Origin: Adlercreutzia equolifaciens
Lineage (GTDB): Bacteria > Actinomycetota > Coriobacteriia > Coriobacteriales > Eggerthellaceae
Assembly (NCBI RefSeq): GCF_029076695.1
Contig: NZ_JARFIK010000001.1
Span: forward strand, 620,001 to 684,000
Length of the DNA: 64,000 nt
Reading direction: 5' to 3'
The translations under genes were made by a program, and so were the position numbers. Below the pieces are notes generated by a model that was not told where the DNA came from, did not search any database, and worked only from the letters and a program-made list of their open reading frames with translations. This document shows positions 50,039 through 57,762 of this stretch, piece after piece (the first letter of the stretch is position 1; each line of letters starts with the position of its first letter).

Positions 50039-51967
50039 ATGGATTGGTTGGAGGATAGGAACCTGGAAGTAACCGTGGTGCGCGGATGCGCGGGCACGGG
50101 CAAGACGGCATTTTTGGTGCAGCGGGCCGCCCAGTTGCTTGCCGACGGCGCCCGCCCCGAGGACGTGCTCATGGTTGCCGCGTCACCCGATGCGGCCGTC
50201 AGCTTGCGCCGGCGCTTGGAAGTCGGTGGGGCTGCTGCTATAGCGGTGACCACGACGCGCGAGATCGCCCTTGAGGTGCTGCGAACTGATGAGAGCGGCG
50301 AGGCGCGACAGAAGCCGCGCGTTATGCTTCCCTTCGAGCGGCTTTTCCTTATGGAGGACCTCAAGGTGACAGGGTTGCGGCCCCGGCGCCTGAAGGAGAT
50401 GCTCAAGTTCATCTTGGCTGGATGGGCAAACCTGAAGGGCGGCGACCCTATGTGGCTGATCAACGACGAAGAGCGCAACTTCGAGGCGTTTCTGCTTCAG
50501 TGCCTGGCAAGCTACGGCTGCTATCTGGAAGAGGAGCTAGCGGCGTCTGCCCTGGTAGCGCTTGCCAAGGGGAAGGGGACGGTCGCCGAGCCGAGGCCAG
50601 CTCATATTCTGGTGGACGACTACTCGTCCCTCTCTCGGGCATCCCAGGTTCTTGCCGAGGCGCTGGCTGGTGTATCCCTTACCGCGACGGGTGATGATGG
50701 CCTGCGCGCGGCGGTGTTCGAGCCCTATCCTTTCCCCGACGGCTTGGAAGCGCTGGCGGAGCGATATCCTCGGGCCGACTGTGTCAACTTGGGCGCCAGT
50801 CGCTGTTGTGAAGCGGTCATCGCCTCTCTGGGCGCCATCGAGGAGGCCCCATCGTATCCGACGGTGAAAACGGGCTTGGCCGAGGGGGAGCGGCGCAGCG
50901 GTCTTTTCCTGCAGCGTTGCCAGACTCCCGAAGCAGAGGGCGATGAGGTGGTGAGGCTGGTCAAGGAGCGTGTGGAGCATGGAACCCGTTTGCGCGATCT
51001 GTGCGTGGCGGCTCCTTCGAAGAAGAGAAGGCTCTCTCTTGCGCGCGCTCTTTCGCAAGCGGGTGTGCCGGTTTCGGTCCGTATTGATGGCAGTCGACTC
51101 GGGGGCGATGTGCGGGTGCTCGATCGATGCCTCGCGGCCCGCGCGTTCGCGCTCATTCAGCTGTGCGCTTGTGCTACCGACCCTCTGGCGCTGCGCACCT
51201 GGTGCGGGTTCGGCGACCATCTGACGCGAAGCGCTCTCTTCGACGAGTTACGGGCGGCCACGCACGAGCACGGCTCTTCCTTGGCAAACCTGCTGAGCGA
51301 AGAGACTGCGCTGATGTCCCGTTCAGCTGCCGCCGCTTTGAGCGAGGCTCGAGAGCGTTTGCAGGTGGCGGCATCGTTCAAGCACCGTGCGGAGAATCTG
51401 AGAGGCCAATCGCTTCTTGAGGCGGCGGCAGACGCTGTCGTGGCCGAGGCTGGCATTTCCGAAAGTGATCGCTCTTCCGCCGTCTCTTTCGTGGAGGAGG
51501 CCCTCAAGGCAGAGTGTGGTCCAGTGGGGCCTCTTGACGATGCCTGCCTGCTCACGGCGCGCGCCTACCGTCATGCGGCGCTGCCGCAGTACGAGGACGA
51601 TGGGGGAGTGCGCGTGTGTCCTTATGAGCAGGCCTGGGCCTTGGATGCCTCCTTTGTGATGGCGGCCTCCTGCGTTGACGGATTGATACCGCCCAAGGAC
51701 TATTTCGACAGAACGGCGGTGACGGCCGACCAGCAGGCCACTCTGAACCGCCATGGTCTGGAGCGCATGCAGGCCCTGCTCAGCGCGATGCGCGGCGAAG
51801 GAGTGGTAACCGCCTTCGAAGCGGTCCCTCTTGACGACGGGCTGGCGGCCGAGGTGCGCATCGAGCGCATCTACTTGGAAGATGGCCGGCGCATGGGCCG
51901 AGCCGTGCCGAGCCGATATCTTCGCTTCCTGGCCCTTGACGGCGCGATACGGGAAGACCCATCGTGA
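50039..51967 (+). CDS. AddA/UvrD-like helicase relative without nuclease domain
   Basis: 642 residues. Order of UvrD-superfamily elements: Walker A VVRGCAGTGKTAF (Lys22), motif Ia VLMVAASPDAAVSLRRRL, motif II HILVDDYSSLSRASQ (Asp193-Asp194, where DE is usual), motif III SLTATGDDGLRA (the usual Gln is Leu), then EGDEVVRLVKERV and LCVAAPSKKRRLSLARAL of domain 2A. Motifs V and VI near the end (about 530-600) are not clear. The C-terminal nuclease domain of AddA is absent. It may bind ATP but full helicase activity is doubtful. Overlaps the next gene by four bases (GTGA). Sits inside the Mo-enzyme/TorD gene run. Confidence 0.7.
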   Translation: MDWLEDRNLEVTVVRGCAGTGKTAFLVQRAAQLLADGARPEDVLMVAASPDAAVSLRRRLEVGGAAAIAVTTTREIALEVLRTDESGEARQKPRVMLPFERLFLMEDLKVTGLRPRRLKEMLKFILAGWANLKGGDPMWLINDEERNFEAFLLQCLASYGCYLEEELAASALVALAKGKGTVAEPRPAHILVDDYSSLSRASQVLAEALAGVSLTATGDDGLRAAVFEPYPFPDGLEALAERYPRADCVNLGASRCCEAVIASLGAIEEAPSYPTVKTGLAEGERRSGLFLQRCQTPEAEGDEVVRLVKERVEHGTRLRDLCVAAPSKKRRLSLARALSQAGVPVSVRIDGSRLGGDVRVLDRCLAARAFALIQLCACATDPLALRTWCGFGDHLTRSALFDELRAATHEHGSSLANLLSEETALMSRSAAAALSEARERLQVAASFKHRAENLRGQSLLEAAADAVVAEAGISESDRSSAVSFVEEALKAECGPVGPLDDACLLTARAYRHAALPQYEDDGGVRVCPYEQAWALDASFVMAASCVDGLIPPKDYFDRTAVTADQQATLNRHGLERMQALLSAMRGEGVVTAFEAVPLDDGLAAEVRIERIYLEDGRRMGRAVPSRYLRFLALDGAIREDPS

Positions 51968-53622
51968 GCGGCGGGGCACGGCCACGGGTGTGGCATGCGC
52001 AGTGGGACGAGCTGACGGAGACCCTGGCCTTGGCTCCGAGGCAGCCAGGTGAGCACCTTGCCATCGTCGTTCCGACGAACGACGAGGCGCGCCTGATGCG
52101 CCGCATCGTGGCCGAACATTCGACTGACGCCCTCGAAGGCGCGCCGGAAGTGCTCACGCCCTGGGAAATGCTTCGGCAGCTGGTGGCGAGGGCCGGGGTC
52201 GGGCAGCCTGCGGGGGCATCGCGCTCGCGCGTTCTGCTCGAGGTGGAACGGCGCCTGCTTCTGCGCGACGTGCGCATGAGAGGAGTGACCGAGGCCGATG
52301 CGCGCTTACTGGCCACGGAGCTTGCGGCCCCCGAGAAGGCGCGGCGGTGTGCCGGTACGAGCGAGGAGCTTGCGTCGGCGTACGGCGCATTGCTCCGCAG
52401 TGCGAGAGCCCGCCACGGCTTGCTTCCTGCCGATATTCCTGGGGCTGCAGGGGGATCCTCCGGGTATTACCCCCTTGTCATTATGGTGGAACCCCACCGT
52501 TTTGACGCAACGGCGCGGCGTTTGCTCGAGCAGCTGTTTCCCACTTCGGATGGTCGCCTGAGCCGAGGGGCCGATGAGGAAAGGACGGCGCAGGCCAACT
52601 GCTCGGTGGTCCGCTGGACCACGCCCGATCAGGAGGCGGAGGGATTGGCCTGTTGGCTGCAATGGCTGCTTCGCAACGAGGGCGACTTGCGGCCGGCCGA
52701 TATTTTTGTGGCCGTTCCCGATGTCCAGCGTGCGCGCGTCATGGAGCGGGCGCTCTTTCGGCGCCGACTCGATGCCGATGTCCGGTTTTCGGCCGGTCCG
52801 TTACGGGGCGACCCACGGCGGGGGGCCGATGCCGATCGGCTGCATGCGCTTTCCCGTCTGCTGTTGCTGGTCAACCCACGGGATGTGGCCGCCTGGCGCA
52901 GTTGGTGCGCCTGGCACCGCAGCGATTGCGGTGCCGCGTCGTGGGTCGCGCTAGAAGACGGGGCCTGTGAAGCTGGGCTCGACTTGGCGGATGTTTTGTC
53001 CGGCGGTGACACGGGGCTCAACATGCCGGGAGCGCTTACTCCGTTGCTTTCGTCCGTGGCCGAGGAGCGGGCTTTCCTTGACGCCATTCGCCGGCGAAAA
53101 GGCTTTGCCCTCATCGACGCGGTTTCTCAGTCGCTCGATAGGGGCGCGGTTGCTTCGATGCTCAGCGATGCATCGGGCGTTGAAGATGCGAAGGCGCTTG
53201 CGGCGATAGCGGTATCCTGGGCGGAGGATCGACCTTTCCATCCGGCGGCGGCGAAGATGCGCCTTGGGCCTCTGTCGGCGGCCTTATCGTTACATCCGCG
53301 CGTTTTGGTGGTTGCGGGGTGCAATGCCGGCCGTGAGCAGGAGGAGGCGTCCTTGTCGCCTGTCGACGCGGCGTCCTTTCCTCGCGTTTTGCTCAGCCTG
53401 GCGGCCCGTATGGATGCGGCCGAGGCAGAGGCGGCAGGCATGAAAGTGCGGCGCCTGAGGGCCGGGCGGGAGGGTTCAGAGGCTCTGCTGAGCCCCGCGC
53501 GATGGCTTGATGCGATTCGTGAGGGAGCGGCCCCGATGGTGGCTGGCGAAGAGTTTCTGGCCGGCGTTGGCTTGCGCCTTCCGATGGCCCGGGGGTCCGC
53601 GGACAAAGGCTCTTCGAGATAG
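51964..53622 (+). CDS. AddB-like partner protein without nuclease domain
   Basis: 552 residues; GTG start overlaps the TGA of the helicase-like gene, so the two are translated together. No Walker A. The N-terminus LAIVVPTNDEARLMRRIV followed by EVLTPWEMLRQLVARAG matches the layout of AddB/RecC-type inactivated helicase domains; NCSVVRWTTPDQEAEGLACW and ADIFVAVPDVQRAR correspond to domain-2 elements, and LVVAGCNAGREQ to the region before motif VI. The four-Cys Fe-S nuclease of AddB is missing (length about half of AddB). Family assignment by pattern only. Confidence 0.6.
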   Translation: MSGGARPRVWHAQWDELTETLALAPRQPGEHLAIVVPTNDEARLMRRIVAEHSTDALEGAPEVLTPWEMLRQLVARAGVGQPAGASRSRVLLEVERRLLLRDVRMRGVTEADARLLATELAAPEKARRCAGTSEELASAYGALLRSARARHGLLPADIPGAAGGSSGYYPLVIMVEPHRFDATARRLLEQLFPTSDGRLSRGADEERTAQANCSVVRWTTPDQEAEGLACWLQWLLRNEGDLRPADIFVAVPDVQRARVMERALFRRRLDADVRFSAGPLRGDPRRGADADRLHALSRLLLLVNPRDVAAWRSWCAWHRSDCGAASWVALEDGACEAGLDLADVLSGGDTGLNMPGALTPLLSSVAEERAFLDAIRRRKGFALIDAVSQSLDRGAVASMLSDASGVEDAKALAAIAVSWAEDRPFHPAAAKMRLGPLSAALSLHPRVLVVAGCNAGREQEEASLSPVDAASFPRVLLSLAARMDAAEAEAAGMKVRRLRAGREGSEALLSPARWLDAIREGAAPMVAGEEFLAGVGLRLPMARGSADKGSSR

Positions 53623-53696
53623 TTTCTCGAGGGGGAGGCGCTTCGTTGCCCGCGCGGGCAACCGGCGGGAATAAAAGAGCAAAGGAGCTGAGGATC

Positions 53697-54455
53697 GTGG
53701 AGTTTCTTATTTCGTTTGTCGTAGTGGTTGTGGCGAGTTTCGCACTTCGAAACCCCTTGCGAAAGGCTCCTGCGGCCTTCTATGGGCTGGCCATAGCAAC
53801 GGTGGTGCTCTATTTCGCTGCACCAGGGCTTGCGCTGCCGCACGATGCCTCCATAGTGCTGCTGTTCGCGATGCAGCGCTGCTTCGTGCCCGTTGCTCTT
53901 TTCGTGCTCGTCATGTATATCGGCGTGCTGCCCTACGGCAGCTCTCTGCGTCGCTGGTTGCAGCCGGTGCGCGGACCGCTCTCGGTTGTGGCGTGTATTC
54001 TGGTTTTCGGCCACATGGCCCACTATTTCGCCGGCTATTTGCCGCGTATGTTTGGTCTGGGGTCGGTAGCTTCGAATGTGGTCGTTTCCTTCGTGGTGGC
54101 ATCCCTTCTGTTCGTACTGCTCTTAGTGCTGGGGGTAACTTCTCTCGAGATAGTGAAGAGACGCATGAAGGCATCGCTGTGGAAGCGGATTCAGCGTTTG
54201 GCCTATCTGTTCTACGCGCTTACTTACTTGCATCTTATGGCTATGCTTCTGCCTTCTGCTTTGGCTGGCGGAACCCAGGCTCTCGTTTCTATGGGAATTT
54301 ACACCGTGGTGTTCGGTTGCTATGCCATTGCGCGTGTCGTCATCGCCCTCAAGGGCCTTGGCACAACCTTGGAGACAGCGGCCAGCGAGATAGCTGCTCG
54401 CAAGGCTGAAGAGGAGATGCCTCCCCTGGGCGACGAGGAGGCCGTCCTGGTCTAA
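53697..54455 (+). CDS. Ferric-reductase-like haem membrane protein (MsrQ/YedZ-type)
   Basis: 252 residues, about six TM helices. GTG start at 53697 with AAAGGAG nine bases upstream. Haem-binding His are plausible in FGHMAHYFAGY and in FYALTYLHLMAMLL, spaced as in the ferric-reductase-like transmembrane family. C-terminal cytoplasmic tail is acidic (EEEMPPLGDEEAV). As last gene of the Mo-enzyme run it is the best candidate to pass electrons from menaquinol to the exported enzyme, replacing a NrfD/DmsC anchor. Confidence 0.8.
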   Translation: MEFLISFVVVVVASFALRNPLRKAPAAFYGLAIATVVLYFAAPGLALPHDASIVLLFAMQRCFVPVALFVLVMYIGVLPYGSSLRRWLQPVRGPLSVVACILVFGHMAHYFAGYLPRMFGLGSVASNVVVSFVVASLLFVLLLVLGVTSLEIVKRRMKASLWKRIQRLAYLFYALTYLHLMAMLLPSALAGGTQALVSMGIYTVVFGCYAIARVVIALKGLGTTLETAASEIAARKAEEEMPPLGDEEAVLV

Positions 54456-54495
54456 AATGCTCGCACCGTCGTGATAACATGACGGGAACCGTATT

Positions 54496-55089
54496 ATGAG
54501 CAGAAGCATACAGGAGCCGATACCGGTGGATAAAGCGAAAATCGAAGAGGGCGTGCGCCTGATTCTGGAAGGGGTGGGTGAAGACCCCACCCGTGAGGGC
54601 CTGCTGGAAACGCCGGCGCGCGTGGCCCGCATGTACGAGGAAGTGCTGGGCGGTTTGGAAGAGGATCCCTCGCGGCACTTCGACGTCACCTTCGACGAGG
54701 GGCACAGCGAGATTGTCCTGGTGGGCGATATCCCCTTCTACAGCATGTGCGAGCATCATCTGGCGCCGTTTTTCGGCAAGGCCCATGTGGCCTATATTCC
54801 CGGCGAGGACGGTCGCATTTGCGGCATTTCGAAGCTGGCCCGTTTGGTGGACGGCTTTGCGAAGCGCCCCCAGGTGCAGGAGCGCCTGACCGGGCAAATT
54901 GCCGACACCCTGGCCGAGGCGCTGCATCCCGCCGGCGTCATTGTGGTGCTGGAGGCCGAGCATATGTGCATGTCCATGCGCGGCGTGAAGAAGCCGGGTT
55001 CGAAAACCACGACGCGCGCCGTGCGCGGCTGCTTCGAGACCGACCCCGACGCCCGCGCCGAAGCGCTGGCCCTTATTTTCCGCGGGTAG
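54496..55089 (+). CDS. folE: GTP cyclohydrolase I
   Basis: 197 residues. Makes 7,8-dihydroneopterin triphosphate from GTP. Zinc ligands are in [18 protein letters not shown] (Cys/His, about 78-95) and [11 protein letters not shown] (Cys about 157). [15 protein letters not shown] and [17 protein letters not shown] are family motifs. No other folate or queuosine gene is adjacent, so the pathway served is not shown by context. GGGAACC before the ATG is a weak ribosome site. Confidence 0.94.
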   Translation: MSRSIQEPIPVDKAKIEEGVRLILEGVGEDPTREGLLETPARVARMYEEVLGGLEEDPSRHFDVTFDEGHSEIVLVGDIPFYSMCEHHLAPFFGKAHVAYIPGEDGRICGISKLARLVDGFAKRPQVQERLTGQIADTLAEALHPAGVIVVLEAEHMCMSMRGVKKPGSKTTTRAVRGCFETDPDARAEALALIFRG

Positions 55090-55174
55090 CTCTTTGGCGC
55101 ACCGCGCCTTATCCGCCGTCCGAGGCGCTGGCTCCCGGCCGCGCCGCAACCCTCCTAAGAAAGAAGGAACTCCT

Positions 55175-55450
55175 ATGAAGTGCGTTATCTCTGTTCTGGG
55201 CAAAGACCGTTCCGGTGTAGTGGCCACCATCGCCACGGTGCTGGCCGAGTGCGGTGCCAACATCGACGACATCTCCCAGACCATTCTGGGCGAGGGCCGT
55301 ATGTTCTCCATGACCATGATGGTCACGCTCGATCCGGCCGTGGCCGACTTCAACACGGTGCAGGAACGTCTGACGGCGGCCGGCGAAGAGCTGGGCATGC
55401 AGGTCATCATCCAGCGTGAAGACGTCTTCCAGATGATGTACAAGATTTAG
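55175..55450 (+). CDS. ACT-domain protein
   Basis: 91 residues, a single ACT domain: KCVISVLGKDRSGVVATIAT, IDDISQTILGEGRMFSMTM. Start MKCVIS with AAGAAGGAA upstream. Such proteins (UPF0237) usually sit with a UPF0210 partner, which is absent here; probably binds an amino acid. Strong terminator follows. Confidence 0.9.
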   Translation: MKCVISVLGKDRSGVVATIATVLAECGANIDDISQTILGEGRMFSMTMMVTLDPAVADFNTVQERLTAAGEELGMQVIIQREDVFQMMYKI

Positions 55451-55502
55451 GAATACTGAACACACTAAAAGCTCCTTAGAGCAACGCTTAGCCTGACGGA
55501 GG

Positions 55503-55536
55503 GTCCGTGCCAATGAACATGGCACGGACTTTTTTG
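55503..55536 (+). terminator. Terminator after the ACT gene
   Basis: GTCCGTGCCA-ATGAACA-TGGCACGGAC, a perfect 10-bp stem followed by TTTTTTG. Confidence 0.9.
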
Positions 55537-55674
55537 TAGGCGAAGAGCGGGCTGCCGCGAAAGAGTGGTGCTGTGCGAAGGCGGCTTCTATGAGAAGGTG
55601 GGTAAGGCCGCCAGCAGCCACGCCGACAATAGCGTACGGATTGGCGAGGACGGCGTCAAAGCAATTCCCCATGG

Positions 55675-55680
55675 TATACT
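55675..55680 (+). promoter_or_regulatory. -10 box of the DUF4160/DUF2442 pair
   Basis: TATACT 32 bases before the DUF4160 ATG. A -35 is weak (GGCGTC, 17 bases upstream). Confidence 0.5.
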
Positions 55681-55711
55681 TTGAAAAAATCCGTCTCGAA
55701 AGGTGGCGTGC

Positions 55712-55966
55712 ATGCCTGAGATTTCTCGGTTCTACGGCATCGTGATCAAGATGTTTTTTAAGCCGAAGGAGCATGAGCCGAGCCATATTCATGCCCTGTA
55801 CGGCGAATACGTGGGCGAGTTCAACATCCAGACTTTCGAGATGATGGAGGGCGATCTGCCGCCTAAGGCGCAAGCGCTTGTGCGTGAGTGGCTCGCAATC
55901 TATTCGAAGCAGCTACAAGCAATGTGGGACGCCCAAGTTATCGAGAAGCTTCCTCCTCTGGAGTAA
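55712..55966 (+). CDS. DUF4160 family protein
   Basis: 84 residues, start MPEISRFYGIVIKMFF. The family pattern is complete: KMFFKPKEHEPSHIHALYGEY, then MMEGDLPPKAQALVREWLAI. DUF4160 proteins are usually paired with DUF2442 and have been suggested as toxin-antitoxin-like pairs, not proven here. Stop is two bases before the next ATG. Confidence 0.88.
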   Translation: MPEISRFYGIVIKMFFKPKEHEPSHIHALYGEYVGEFNIQTFEMMEGDLPPKAQALVREWLAIYSKQLQAMWDAQVIEKLPPLE

Positions 55967-55968
55967 AG

Positions 55969-56232
55969 ATGATACGTCGAATTAAGAACATACAGCCTCT
56001 TTCGAACCTGCAGTTGAGGGTGTGCTTTGACGACGGTCGCGTTGTTCTCTACGATGTTGCAGAGGATGTGCGGGATATCCCGTCTTATGCGCCCCTTAAA
56101 GAGCTTACAGGGCTGTTCGAGCAGGTAAAGATCGATCAGAGCCGAACTTGCGTCTACTGGAATGACGAGATAGATCTGCCCAGCGATGCCATTTACGAGT
56201 ATGGCTGCGAATTGTCGCCAGCAGCCGCTTAG
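55969..56232 (+). CDS. DUF2442 family protein
   Basis: 87 residues. IKNIQPLSNLQLRVCFDDGR, VVLYDVAEDVRD and the end VYWNDEIDLPSDAIYEYG are the DUF2442 signature. Cotranscribed with DUF4160 (2-base gap), the usual antitoxin-like partner. Ends 19 bases before the menF start. Confidence 0.88.
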   Translation: MIRRIKNIQPLSNLQLRVCFDDGRVVLYDVAEDVRDIPSYAPLKELTGLFEQVKIDQSRTCVYWNDEIDLPSDAIYEYGCELSPAAA

Positions 56233-56251
56233 GATCTTCGAGGTCTCAGCT

Positions 56252-57580
56252 ATGACGCGAATTTACACCTGCAACGTGCCTATCGAGGCCGATGTGGTCG
56301 ATGCCTTCTGCGCGCTGCAGAAGGGGTTTACCGACCAGTTCGTCTATTACGACAAGCAGCATCCCACGCGCTATCTGGGGCTGGGCCGCTGCATTGCGCT
56401 GCCCTCCCTGCGCGAGGTGGAGTGCGTGGGCAGCGGAATCGGCGGCGCGGGGAGTCCGGCAGCCGCCGGCGCAGGTGCAGAAGAGGCAGTGGGCTCGGCG
56501 CGCGCCGCAGCCACGGCGGCCGAGAGCCAGCCGCCGGTGTTCTTCTCGTTCAACCGTTTCGACGCCACGAATCCCGCTCCCTGCGACGATCTCATGGCGT
56601 CCTTTCCCCAGCTGCGCTTCATGCTGCCGGAGATTGTGCTCATCGAGAACGAGCGCGGGAGCTTTCTGCAGGTGAACTCCTTGGGTCCGGTGTACCCCGG
56701 TCGCGTGGCGCGATTCGAGCGCCTGGTGGCGGCAGCCCCGGCGCGTACGGCGGTGACCATTCCCTATACCCTTGAGCCCGACTCCCGCGAGGCGTGGCAG
56801 CAGGCCATGGGCGAGGCCTTGGCGGCCATCGAGGAGGGGCGCGTGTCGAAAGTGGTGCTCTCGCGCCGCAAGCGCGTGGTGGCCGAGCATCCCTTCTCTT
56901 CGAAGGACCTGCTGGTGAACCTCATTGACGGCGATGCGCGGGGCACCGTGCTTCTGTACCGCTATGCCGACGTGTTCTTCTGCGGCTGCACGCCGGAGCT
57001 GCTGGTGCGCAAGCGCGGCGACGAAGTGGCGTCCATGTGCCTGGCCGGCACCTGCCCGGTGGGCGCTACCGAAGATCAGACCGAGGCGTTGGCAGCCGCC
57101 CTGATGACCGACGAGAAAAACCGCGCCGAGCACGACTACGTGGTGCAGCTTATTCGCAACGTGCTCGACCGGGTGTGCTATGACGTGGATGTGCCGACGA
57201 TGCCCCAGATCATGCGACTGGCCCACGTACAGCATCTGTTTACCCCGGCCCGCGCTCGGGCGCTCCAGGGCGTCACGCTGGCCGATCTCATGGAGGACCT
57301 GCATCCCACGCCGGCCGTGGCCGGCACGCCCGTCGGCGAGGCCAAGATGCTCCTGCGCGTCATCGAGCCCTACAACCGCGGCTTCTATGCGGGGGCCTGC
57401 GGTTTTGTGGACGGCAACGGCGATGGCGAATTCTCGGTGGCCTTGCGCACCGGGGTGTTCGACGGCGAAGTGGGCTGGGTCTACGGCGGCTGCGGCATTG
57501 TGGGCGAAAGCGACGCCCAGGCCGAGTACGACGAGATCGACCTCAAGCTGCGCACTATTCTTTCCGCTTTCGGGGCCTAG
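56252..57580 (+). CDS. menF: Isochorismate synthase MenF
   Basis: 442 residues of the chorismate-binding enzyme family; converts chorismate to isochorismate, first step of menaquinone synthesis. Start MTRIYTCNVP with GAGGT upstream. Catalytic-domain motifs: EEGRVSKVVLSRRKRV, LAGTCPVGATEDQTEALAA, DEKNRAEHDYVVQLIRN, LHPTPAVAGTPVGEA and YAGACGFVDGNGDGEF. The N-terminus is divergent, with a low-complexity Gly/Ala insert near residue 65-90. An anthranilate synthase function is less likely because menD follows directly. Confidence 0.9.
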   Translation: MTRIYTCNVPIEADVVDAFCALQKGFTDQFVYYDKQHPTRYLGLGRCIALPSLREVECVGSGIGGAGSPAAAGAGAEEAVGSARAAATAAESQPPVFFSFNRFDATNPAPCDDLMASFPQLRFMLPEIVLIENERGSFLQVNSLGPVYPGRVARFERLVAAAPARTAVTIPYTLEPDSREAWQQAMGEALAAIEEGRVSKVVLSRRKRVVAEHPFSSKDLLVNLIDGDARGTVLLYRYADVFFCGCTPELLVRKRGDEVASMCLAGTCPVGATEDQTEALAAALMTDEKNRAEHDYVVQLIRNVLDRVCYDVDVPTMPQIMRLAHVQHLFTPARARALQGVTLADLMEDLHPTPAVAGTPVGEAKMLLRVIEPYNRGFYAGACGFVDGNGDGEFSVALRTGVFDGEVGWVYGGCGIVGESDAQAEYDEIDLKLRTILSAFGA

Positions 57581-57762
57581 GCGCTTTGCCGGGTCGTTTT
57601 CCGGCGGCCGCATGCAGCGGCTGGGCGGATGGCGCTGCGGCGACGCCAAGAAGCGCCCAGAGGGGCGCCTCCTCGGCGGTTTCTGTGTCGGGCGCGGTGG
57701 CCGCCAGCGTCATCAGACGGTTCGCGGTATGATAGATGGCAGACTTTTTGAAAGGACGCCTG

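Noticed and set aside
55540-55680. Minus-strand frame MGNCFDAVLANPY..
   Set aside because: Some codon-like bias but no ribosome site, no family, and it runs through the terminator.
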